Source: Calcarisporiella thermophila CBS 279.70 (Eukaryota; Calcarisporiellomycota). From it: DNA of 64,000 nucleotides. A model generated the notes under the pieces. That model had not been told where the DNA came from. It searched no databases and saw nothing but the letters and a program-made list of their open reading frames with translations. The stretch's first letter is position 1. Each line of letters opens with the position of its first letter. This document shows, piece by piece, positions 55,295 to 64,000 of the stretch. The position numbers were made by a program, and so were the translations under genes. The stretch is taken from positions 1,147,531-1,211,530 of the forward strand of contig NW_027192194.1 of assembly GCF_041956535.1 (NCBI RefSeq). The letters run 5' to 3'.

Positions 55295-55590
55295 ATTGTT
55301 CTTCTTTATTGTAAATAGTTAGATAGATGGGAGAAAAGAAGTCGATTCAAAAAAAAACATTCTCATTTGTCTTAATATAATAACACAAGATGCGGGAAAA
55401 AAAAATGAATCAAAGAGAGAGAGAAAACAGTAGAAACGAATATGCTAAAAAGGAGCAAATAATAATAATTATCCCAAAAAAAAAAAACAAATATAAAGTC
55501 CAGACGAAGCGAGATCGAATAACATATGAAAAGAAAAAAACCTATTCCTTAGGACGACCATATCTATACAGGGGAGAGAGGGGAGCCAAC
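55295..55590. other. Convergent 3' spacer
   Basis: A-rich, 296 bases, between converging genes; polyadenylation regions only. Confidence 0.4.
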
Positions 55591-57682
55591 TCATGCATTG
55601 CAGAGCATGTTGAATAGGACCTGGTTCTCCGCCTCCACCACGTCCACCGGCGCATGGTTCGAGGGGCAGTCTGCATTGGCCATCTTGCGCTCCATTGGCA
55701 TCTCCTCGCCCATCTCGAACACGTTCCATATCTGAGCGCCGAGCTCGCTCTTCAAGGTGTCACGCATCAGGCGGTCATACGCGTCCAACCTCAGCGTCGA
55801 GAATCTCCGCTGCCATGCCGTGTTGTCTGCCCGGCAGCAAAAGTACTGCGATGATCTATATACAATGGGGACGCCGTAGGGTTGGTAGCGCTGGCGGAGG
55901 AAGGCGACCAGGCGGTTGAAGCGGTCCACGAACTCGTTGTAGGGAAGGAAAGCGGCGTCCCAGTTGCCGAGCGAGATGATCACTAGGCTAGGGGGCTGGG
56001 CGGAGAGGAACCATCGCTTGGCGTGGTGAGCTCGGCCTTGCTTGGACCCCGATGGAGATTCGGGATCGAACTCAGGAACGACCTTCAGGTCGGGAATCTG
56101 CTTTTTGAGCTCTGCCACGTTCGGAAACTCATTGAAGATCTCCTCCCATGCAGGATCGTTGAAGTTGCTAATCGAGGCGGCAAAAGCATTAAAAAAAAAA
56201 AAGAGGCAATAGAATGAGTGTCTACCCAATATCGTTCTATTGTGTGCTCTAGTCCTACCTCAGACCGTCCCACTTATAATACTCCACGAGCGAACGGGTG
56301 GTGTTGTGCTCGTCCCCCACAATAGTGAGGTTGTTGATGCGTTCCCCGGGGTTGAAGAGGGAGTAGTCCCAGTCTGCCTGGGTATAGTCCTCACAAGCAC
56401 ACTCGCGCGCTCGCTGCTCATCGTCTCCGCCGCCGTCCTTGCACCACTCGCCCTTCGTCACGATCTTCTTCAGCGAGCGGCGCGAGTTCGAGTCTCCAAA
56501 CCAGTGCACCCGGGGATACTTCTGCGCGAGACACTGGCTGAATTCTTGATAGGTGACCTTGCGATATCGGCAGGTGTAGGGGGCCCAGAAGAAGCCGGCG
56601 GAGTCCACGGCCGACGGCTGCACCTTGGGGTCGGACGTGTTGAACTGCGAGATGTGGAGCCATCTCCCGGGATGGTCGCCGTGGGAAGTGCAGAGGGGCA
56701 GGTCGAAGTGGTTGGTATAGCTCACCTCCTTTGCATGCATTCCCTCCAGGGTCAGCTCGCCCTCGAGCTCCACGTCGTCCTTGCGCTCCTTGGGCTTTTC
56801 GTCCTCATCCACGACCCGCAGCCGAAGGCCGTCGGGAGAGGGCAGCTCGACCGGTATGTACGGCACGAGGGGGGCCGTGTCGTAGTTCCAGCGGCCATCG
56901 CGGTACTCCCACCGCGTGAAGATCTGGTAGGTGCCGGGGTCGAGCAGACGCACTTCCGCCTCGTACACGTGAATCCCTCCCCGCTTGACGGCCTCATGGG
57001 GCAAGCGCTCGACCCCGTCCGCTCGAGCAGCATCCGCCAGGCTCGGGTTGTGCAGGGCCTCCTTCTCCCGAACCAGCCGATGGAGGACGGTGTGGCCGTG
57101 CCATTGTTTTGGCTTCAGCGCAACCGTCAGGTTCTCTTTGGAGAAATCCACCGCGGCCATCAGCAGGCTATCCCACCCATAGCCGGGCAAAGGGGTGTAG
57201 AGTTCCCGGTTTGTGTCGTTGAGCTCCCATGCGCCCTCCTCGAGCGGCGGGAGCACGACCCGGACACAGAACGGCTGTCCACTCTTCAAAGTGACCGGGC
57301 CCTCCTTTGCAGCGTACACGCGGGCCTGGGTGGGCGTGACCCGTTGGCGCTCCTCCACCTCCGAGGAGGACAGTTTCACCTCATCATCCAAGCTGTCGAG
57401 CACCAAGGCGCGGACGAGATCCATGTGCATCGGGGTGTTGCCGCATGTGTACATTTCCCAATCGCTGGCGGGCCCATCGCCTCGGCCCCAGAGCGATTCC
57501 ACCTCGCCAACAACCCCATCCATCCACTCTCGCAGCCGTTTTGCCTTGAAGTATTCGCTGGTGTACGCAATCGCATGGAGAATCACAAATCCAGCCGCGA
57601 TGAGCGAGACGACGAAGAACAAGAATGTGCGCTGCCGCAGTGATAGGGCGAAGGGGGGCTTGGGCTTGGTGGGGGGGCGCAT
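55591..57682 (-). CDS. NXPE/PC-esterase-like type II membrane protein
   Basis: Two exons, complement(55591..56167, 56259..57682), joined in phase 2, encode 666 residues. A short basic cytosolic tail is followed by one signal anchor (residues 20-40, LFFVVSLIAAGFVILHAIAY), so most of the protein is luminal or extracellular. The middle part (DPGTYQIFTRWEYRDGRWNY) resembles the Ig/filamin-like domain found in NXPE proteins. The SGNH/PC-esterase signature is HWFGDSNSRRSLKK (Ser about 398), with the C-terminal D-x-H-like region in ADCPSNHAPVDVVEAEN. Such enzymes add or remove acyl groups on carbohydrates in the Golgi or at the surface. Substrate unknown. Cysteine-rich spacing (CTSHGDHP, CRYRK, CKD, CACED) suggests disulfides. 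Confidence 0.8.
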
Positions 57683-58982
57683 CGGGGGAGGGCGGATCGC
57701 GCTGAAATAGAGGCAGGTACGAGGGGCTGTCCCTCAGAGAGAAGAGCTTCCTCATCGAGAGGCTGGAAGAGAGAGATGTGAGAGGGGAAGGGGAAGCAGG
57801 ATAGAAAGAATGGATGAATGCGGGTGAGAGAGAGAGAGAGAGGNNNNNNNNNNNNNNNNNNNNNNNNNNNNNNNNNNNNNNNNNNNNNNNNNNNNNNNNN
57901 NNNNNNNNNNNNNNNNNNNNNNNNNNNNNNNNNNNNNNNNNNNNNNNNNNNNNNNNNNNNNNNNNNNNNNNNNNNNNNNNNNNNNNNNNNNNNNNNNNNN
58001 NNNNNNNNNNNNNNNNNNNNNNNNNNNNNNNNNNNNNNNNNNNNNNNNNNNNNNNNNNNNNNNNNNNNNNNNNNNNNNNNNNNNNNNNNNNNNNNNNNNN
58101 NNNNNNNNNNNNNNNNNNNNNNNNNNNNNNNNNNNNNNNNNNNNNNNNNNNNNNNNNNNNNNNNNNNNNNNNNNNNNNNNNNNNNNNNNNNNNNNNNNNN
58201 NNNNNNNNNNNNNNNNNNNNNNNNNNNNNNNNNNNNNNNNNNNNNNNNNNNNNNNNNNNNNNNNNNNNNNNNNNNNNNNNNNNNNNNNNNNNNNNNNNNN
58301 NNNNNNNNNNNNNNNNNNNNNNNNNNNNNNNNNNNNNNNNNNNNNNNNNNNNNNNNNNNNNNNNNNNNNNNNNNNNNNNNNNNNNNNNNNNNNNNNNNNN
58401 NNNNNNNNNNNNNNNNNNNNNNNNNNNNNNNNNNNNNNNNNNNNNNNNNNNNNNNNNNNNNNNNNNNNNNNNNGAGAGAGAGAGGGTAAGTGATGGGGCA
58501 GATTGCCAGATGGAGAGGTAATGAATGTCAAGAGCGGGCCGGATCAAGGGGGATTGAAGGCCTTGGAGAGGGAAAAGAAAGCGTCCCTGTTATTTTTATT
58601 AGCAGCCTGCCAGAGGGTGAGGCAAGTAAAACGAAGGTCTCTAATCAGCTAGCAAAAAATAAAACAGGACAAAACATTCGTTATCCAACAGATGGGCCCC
58701 CGGGTCGCAACCTTAGTTCAATCCAGGCAAGATCGGCCAATGGCGGGCGATCAGCAAAGAACGGGGAAAATGTTCCGTTAAGGAAAATGGCTTTGGCAGC
58801 GGTGCATGCAGATTGGTGCTATGAATAGCAATGCAGCCTCATTTGCAATCCTCTCCCCAAAGTTCTACGGCCGGCCTCCCCCGCCTCCCCGGCCGCCCCC
58901 CTCTCGCGCGGCGGAGGCCGCAGTGTATTAAATAATAGTGGGTGAAATAGGAAGAATACAAAGGTTCAAGTCTTGCATGTCT
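57683..58982. other. Intergenic region interrupted by an assembly gap
   Basis: Real sequence on both sides (57683-57843 and 58474-58982) contains no supported gene; ORFs reported across it exist only because N runs translate as X. The left part carries the promoter of the NXPE-like gene. Confidence 0.7.
57844..58473. other. Assembly gap (630 N) inside a GA microsatellite
   Basis: The run of N is bordered on the left by GAGAGAGAGAGAGG and on the right by GAGAGAGAGAG. A scaffold gap therefore sits in a (GA)n repeat whose true length is unknown. Confidence 0.98.
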
Positions 58983-61900
58983 CTACACGCGACGTCGCTT
59001 GTTTTTCTGCAGCTGGTCCAATAGGATCTCCTTCATTTGCCGGGATTCGGGATCGTCGTAAACCACATCCGGCTGGGTCTGTATCAGCCCCTCTTCGCCA
59101 CCCGCGCTCTTGCCTGCTCCCCCTGTGCTCCCCCCACCACCACCGCCACCGTTCTCTGCTCCTGCGCGTCGCCGTGTTTTGCGGCCGCCGGGGGACGCGG
59201 AGGAATCCCTCAGGTCGCCCTCCGACTCCTCCTCCCCGGCAGGCACACTGCGGAGCGAGGCTCGGGTCGTACGCCGGCGCATCCGTCGATCCTTGTTCGC
59301 CCGCTCAATCAACTTCTCCACTTCGGCAGAGTAGTCGACGCGCGTCACCCCCGCCCCACCCGCCTTTGCGTCAGCGGACGCCCCCTTCGACTGTGATGAA
59401 GCGCTCTGCTTGCCCCTACGCGCAGCCGTGGACGCGGGTTTGGCTGAGCTCTCGGTGCGGTCCTGCGTCGTCACGCTCAAGACTTTATCCGGGTTGTACG
59501 TGTGCGGAAAATCGCGCTCGTCCAGACGCTCGCCCGCCTCTTTACACTAGTGGGGAATGGAAAAGGGGGGGTGGGGCACAAATTAAGGCCATCCGTCTCT
59601 AACCAACACTGCATGCATCATGGAAATTTACCCTAAATATCCAATACGGAGACACAATAAAGATCCCCTTCTGCTTCGCCATCCGGAACTCCCGAGAGAG
59701 CTCATTCGCTCGCGTGCCCTGGTGGATATAGTGCGTGGTAGTGTCGTCCAGCGTGCGTAGAAACCGGGCTCCAAGGGGGGCCGCAGCGTCATAGAGCTCT
59801 TGCGCACGATTCGCAAGTCGGCTGCTCACCACGATGGTAACCCCGTAAAACAGGCCGGAGGAGAAAGAGCCGCTTTTCTCTCTCTAGAAGTGGCAAAATT
59901 GCAAGGGACACGAAAAAAAAAAGTAAAAATCATGAGAAAATGGCTCTGATGGAGAAAAAAAAAAAAGGATAAAAATAAACTTGCCTCTGTAACCTCAAAC
60001 GGATCTTCATCAGGGTGCAGCGCCAGCTGGTTCTGGGCCCGATTGTTCTCCGACTCCCCATTTTCTCCGTGGTTCGGCACGGGCTGCTTGGAGCCGGCTT
60101 CCGTTTCTTGCGGCGGCCCGACCCAAAACCCCGCTAGACTCGCCATCATACCTTGTCGCGTACACGCTTCAATCCATCCGAACGTTATGGTGGGGGTTTT
60201 CCATTCGCGGGCCCGGGTATACTTGAGCCCTTCTGATGGGGCGGGGCATAATAGATGCGTGTTTTGTCGCGAAAAGGTCTCGCTAAACCGGGCGCCTAGA
60301 TGGGTAACGAGGCGCCTGATGTGCTCCCGTTCTAACCCGGTGTAGCCGCTAATGCTGATAAAGAGTTGCTCAAACCCGGGAATGGGGACGGACACGGAGA
60401 GGGGGGTAAAGGTGATATGCTCGTCGGGAGAACAGATACGCTGCTCTTCTAAGCACCGCTCAAGCCAGCACTCGGTAACCACAATGCCCTCAGGGAGAAC
60501 GAATTGAGACACGTCACTATTCAAGCACATAAGTGGAGCGATTGGTTCAAGGTAGATAGCAGAGGCGCTAAAGTGGATCAATACCAACCTTCGCAATGGA
60601 ACCACCACGTACGCTCCCTTGTGTCGTGCCACTTCCGATGGCGCCAATAAGAACACCCCTCTCTGTCGCGTAACCTCCCTATTCAGCACCTCAATATGCA
60701 TATCGCTGAACCCTGCGGCTCCAAAATACATCCCTTGGAAGAGATCGCCACAGACCTGCTGCGTGGGGGCTTCATCTTCTCCGTCCTCGCCCTCCCCCAC
60801 ACCCATGCGATTGTCTTTCCGCTGCAATTTTGTATCGGCTTGTTGCTCGGTACGAGACTCGCTTCGAGTCCTTCTGTCCGAGGTGTCAAACGAGCTTCTC
60901 CTTAATCCCGACGCCTTCTCAGGAACGGATGGAGGGACTACACTCGATGCATTATCATTGTCAGCCGTCTCCCTTGTCTTGCTCGTCATTGGAGCTGGCC
61001 CAAGCAATCCCTCTCCAAATTTTGGAAAAGCTGGGTTTGCTTTTGAAGAGTCAGCTGCCTTGGGTGCTGCCAACTCCTCCCAGAAATCGGCAACATCAAA
61101 ATCATATTTTCGTGCTTTCCGAATGGGAGCAGCGCGCTCGGCATAGGGGTTGGCTCGCTTCAATGTCTCAGATTCCGAGGTCAATTGATCAGACTGGTTT
61201 CCATTGGCGGGATTGGCGGCAGTGGTCGAGGTGGTCGGCCGTGTATTCGACGCGGAGGACTGGTTATTTTGGTTGTAGAGATGGGGCTCCACGGGGTGTA
61301 GACATGAATCTCGGTAACAATTACGCAACCATTGCTCCCGCACAATGCAAGGCCTCTTTTCTCCCGAGCGTATTAAAAGCATGTCACTAAAGAGCAGAAG
61401 AAAAAAATACATCCATCGTCGAATTAGCAGAGTCCTCAATAAAGGGTGTCTCGAGGTCGGCGCTTACTTTGCGGTCGGCTTTTGCCCACTGATAACGAAG
61501 TGGGTGATCACGCTAGGCCGATACTCCAAGTGCCGCAGCCCACCCCCCTCCATGATTATTTTCTTCAAGTGTAGGGTCTTATCAGGGCCGAAGCCCTCAC
61601 CCAAGAAGATGTGGCATCCATCAAGGTAGAAGTTATTCGAGGTGGCTATGTCCTGGCCCTGTAAGCCTGCATCAGGCAGGGCAGAAGTCTGGCGCGAGGT
61701 GAGAGGCTTCTCGACGGTTTGAACGGGATCGTGGTCCTCAGTATGGAATTGGTAGTTGCGTTCATCGGCACAAGCTACCATGGACATTAAATTAGCCACT
61801 CTTTTCAAAAAGGAGTTTTCCCCTCCCCATCATCCCAGAGAGAATCAGTAGATTACCCTTTGTGTCTAGGCTATCCTCAAACCATTGGAGATTTACAATC

Positions 61901-62584
61901 TTGATGCCCCATTTGAGCGCAAACTCGTATTTTTTCCCCGTGGGGGAACTTGCGATCAAATGCGACACCGCACGAGTGAGATCGGCGCTGTACGCCCCGC
62001 CGTTCTCGCGTGTGAGCTGCTCAATCTCTTCACGCTTGGCGCCATTCAAGCCAGTGACGCAGATGGTGAGTCCAGCGAAGGGAGGCAAGAGGTATTTCTC
62101 CAGGATCTGGCAACATCATCGAGGCTTTAGCAGAGCCCAACACTATAGAGAGAGGGATAACATTTACCTTGGGTACATCAATTTCTTCGCCTGTGAGCCA
62201 CCGATCATAGATAGAAAAGATCGCCTCAGGCTTCACCACTTTCACGCTAAATCGGATAGCAACCTGCAACCACAACACCAACAACACCATGGGTGGAGTT
62301 AATTCACTTCATGTTTGATACTTATCATTCTCTTGAATGGGAGCCCAGACCTTGTATTTTTCCGAGCCAACGGCTCGTGCTACTACATGCGTTACATCCC
62401 GCGTGAAATTAGGATCGCAGTTTCCCCCTAGCTCCTTTACTTTTCGAGAAACTTCGATCTGGGGAACATGGCGAGATAAGTGACCAAGAGCTGCAGCAGA
62501 GACCGGAAGAGATGGAATTACCTTTTCATGGAAATCAAGTCCAGTGCAACACATCACTAGATTGGCAAACGGTCTGCTGGGCAT
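58983..62584 (-). CDS. TopBP1/Dpb11/Rad4-type multi-BRCT protein
   Basis: Scaffold for replication initiation and the DNA-damage checkpoint. Eight exons, complement(58983..59546, 59632..59883, 59985..61386, 61468..61774, 61857..62106, 62168..62263, 62351..62458, 62522..62584), keep phase and give 1013 residues. BRCT landmarks in order: FANLVMCCTGLDFHEK with VKELGG and THVVARAV; FAGLTICVTGL with LTRENGGAYSADLTRAVSHLIA and IVNLQWFEDSL; FYLDGCHIFLGEGF with THFVISG; REQWLRNCYRD; a later LFISISGYTGLEREHIRRLV with ITFGWIEAC; and FYGVTIVVSS with TTTHYIHQG and VSPYWIFRCKEAGERLDE. At least six BRCTs. The tail is basic (NKRRRV), probably an NLS. The intron after 59985 is best read as GC-AG. Confidence 0.9.
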
Positions 62585-63009
62585 ACTGTCTTTGGCATTT
62601 CTGTCAAAGTCCCTGACAATACTCAATTGGCTCTACAAGACTGGAAATAAAAATTTCGCGATTCAAATAATAAAAAAAAACAATACGCGTTGCATTTTAA
62701 GGTGACTGCGCCTTTGGGTCATTGGGTGGCAAACTTCAGTACTCTCCAAGGAGTAGTAAACTATGCGAATTTATGAAAATGGGAAAGAAGAAGAAGAAGA
62801 AGAGGAAAAAGAGTAAGCGAATGAATACAAAATGGATAGAAAAACCATGGATAGGGTAAAAAAAAAATGAAGTCAGGAAAAACCTAGGACAAAGTTAGAA
62901 AAGTGGACAAAATAAGAGCCAAGAAAGGGTAAACGAGCACACGACCACTGTATAAAATAGTAAGGCAGTTTAGAAAAGAGGCATCTAAGTTTTCTCAACC
63001 ATGGTAGTA
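62585..63009. other. Spacer with AAG microsatellite
   Basis: About 425 bases of A-rich DNA holding the BRCT gene's promoter and the next gene's 3' UTR. An (AAG)n stretch runs at about 62787-62804. Confidence 0.5.
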
Positions 63010-63999
63010 TTAAGCGATAATTTCCTCGCTCCTCACTCGCCAAAGCACATGACGTCTCTCGCCAGCATCTAATCCACATTCGCTCAGTGCTCGCCGTATC
63101 TTTCTCCTACGTGCATTCAGAAGCGCATCCACACGATCCGAATGAGGGCGGCCCGAAGTGCCGGATTGAGGAGCGGCCACGGAGGCAAGGATGTCTGCCA
63201 CGAGCATGTCTTGTTTGATGAGAAATTCGCCGACGCTGGCAATCGTCTCGCAGACGGTCTGCAGTAGCAGAATCGGGAAGCTAAGGAAAACCCTATTTTA
63301 GCGCGATCAGCGGTTGAAAGACTCAGTCATGCATCCTTACTTTCTGGGATCCTTCAGCAGCATTCTCAGTCGTCCCGATGCCCACAGGGAAGACCATTTA
63401 TTCATTTTATGCTGCTGAAGCTGTTGCTCACGATGGTGTTCGAGCTCCTGAAGCAGCGATATCCGAATGGCTTCTTCGACACGAGGCGAAAGATTGGAAC
63501 TGCTGGCTGAGCGACTAATTTGGTGAGAAAGGGCTTGTTCGACGGATGCCAATGATGGCCCATCCACCTATTTTCACAATGATCACGAATTAGAATCGAT
63601 CGCGAATGCTAATGATCGAGTTCATCCCATCATTACCGGATGCTTGGAGCCGAAATTGCGCATCTCCAAGATTTCCTTACATAAATCCTGCCAGAATGCC
63701 GAGAGGGTAAGGGACAAATGGTCTACCCCGGGGCCGTTATTTCTGTTCAGCGCGTCTAACGATAATTCGTCCATCTCCCTCTCTGTCGCCCCCACGCTCT
63801 CGACTCCGTTCAATTCATGATAATTTTCCTCAGTGACCAAATCATTGGGGTGATCTGCTTCACTTGTCGAAGGTGACAAGATGGAGGGTGAAGAGAGTGC
63901 ATCTGGCGAGAGGAGATTCCAGTCTTCCTCGCTGAGGCTCGCCCATTGGCCGCCAGCATGCACCAGGTTTGCAGAGGGAGAAGTCCGAACCCAACCATC
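63010..63999 (-). CDS. Unrecognised protein, 5' end outside the window
   Basis: Three exons at the window edge, complement(63010..63280, 63341..63567, 63637..>63999), keep phase and give the last 287 codons of a larger gene; the frame is open to the edge, so the start is missing. The visible protein has SEEDWNLLSPDALSS and other Ser-rich acidic sequence, LSLTLSAFWQDLCKEILEM, a Gln/His-rich helix (ISLLQELEHHREQQLQQHK), and a helical C-terminus (VCETIASVGEFLIKQDML...RKIRRALSECGLD). No recognised domain. Confidence 0.7.
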
Positions 64000-64000
64000 A

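Noticed and set aside
56240-57643. 467-codon plus-strand ORF opposite the NXPE-like gene
   Set aside because: Antisense shadow; the minus-strand protein has a signal anchor, catalytic motifs and a clean splice, while the plus frame has none.
57384-58547. Long ORFs spanning the run of N
   Set aside because: They consist mainly of X residues from undetermined bases joined to GA-repeat translation; there is no coding evidence.
58960-58975. Second B-box-like string GGTTCAAGTC
   Set aside because: Flanking bases do not form a cloverleaf, and it lies at the 3' end of the BRCT gene.

Overview
The window is nuclear DNA of a fungus. The evidence is short spliceosomal introns (mostly 50-100 nt, GT-AG with CTAA-type branch points), a fungal amino-acid permease, a fungal-type delta-8 sphingolipid desaturase, a Crz1-like zinc-finger factor, fungal alpha-actinin, and genes on both strands with divergent promoters. 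Homologues of DGCR6 and MCFD2, which are familiar from animals, together with a eukaryotic TilS, point to an early-diverging (zygomycete- or chytrid-grade) lineage rather than a yeast; the species cannot be read from the sequence. All multi-exon models were built by hand from splice signals and reading-phase continuity. Composition is patchy: AT-rich non-coding DNA with transposon fossils at about 0-20, 31.6-33.5 and 38-40.6 kb, and GC-rich blocks at about 20.5-31.5, 33.6-35.3 and 45-62 kb.

Layout. 0.6-4.2 kb: amino-acid permease and a basic, probably nuclear protein. 5.0-5.7 kb: dead Tc1/mariner transposase. 6.0-9.7 kb: cytochrome b5-fused desaturase and an F-box protein. 10-18.6 kb: dense housekeeping block (TilS-like tRNA-lysidine synthase, nucleoside diphosphate kinase, Trm10 tRNA methyltransferase, Utp3/Sas10 rRNA-processing factor, a probable mitochondrial membrane protein and a 50-residue membrane microprotein). 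19.2-20.7 kb: two unrecognised proteins. 22-31.6 kb: two P-type ATPases in tandem, a PMCA-like Ca2+ pump and a P5B pump with a predicted secreted cysteine-rich N-terminal domain. 32.6-33.1 kb: Ty3/gypsy integrase fossil. 33.6-40.2 kb: LMBR1-like membrane protein, GH20 hexosaminidase, paired large palindromes, MCFD2-like EF-hand protein. 41-45.2 kb: KEN-box small protein, MARVEL-like four-span protein and an unrecognised membrane protein. 47-55.3 kb: Crz1-like transcription factor, SDR dehydrogenase, alpha-actinin (with one apparent frameshift), DGCR6-like protein. 55.6-62.6 kb: NXPE/PC-esterase-like type II membrane protein, a 630-base assembly gap in a GA repeat, and a TopBP1/Dpb11/Rad4-type multi-BRCT protein. 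63-64 kb: the 3' part of an unrecognised gene that runs off the window.

Functional threads: RNA modification and ribosome assembly (TilS, Trm10, Utp3), cation transport and calcium signalling (PMCA, P5B, Crz1-like factor, EF-hand proteins), secretory-pathway and cell-surface proteins (MCFD2, GH20, NXPE-like, MARVEL, LMBR1), and genome maintenance (TopBP1-like). There is no operon-like pathway cluster. The most unusual items are the P5B ATPase with its cysteine-rich ectodomain, the paired palindromes at 39.2 kb, and several very small genes.
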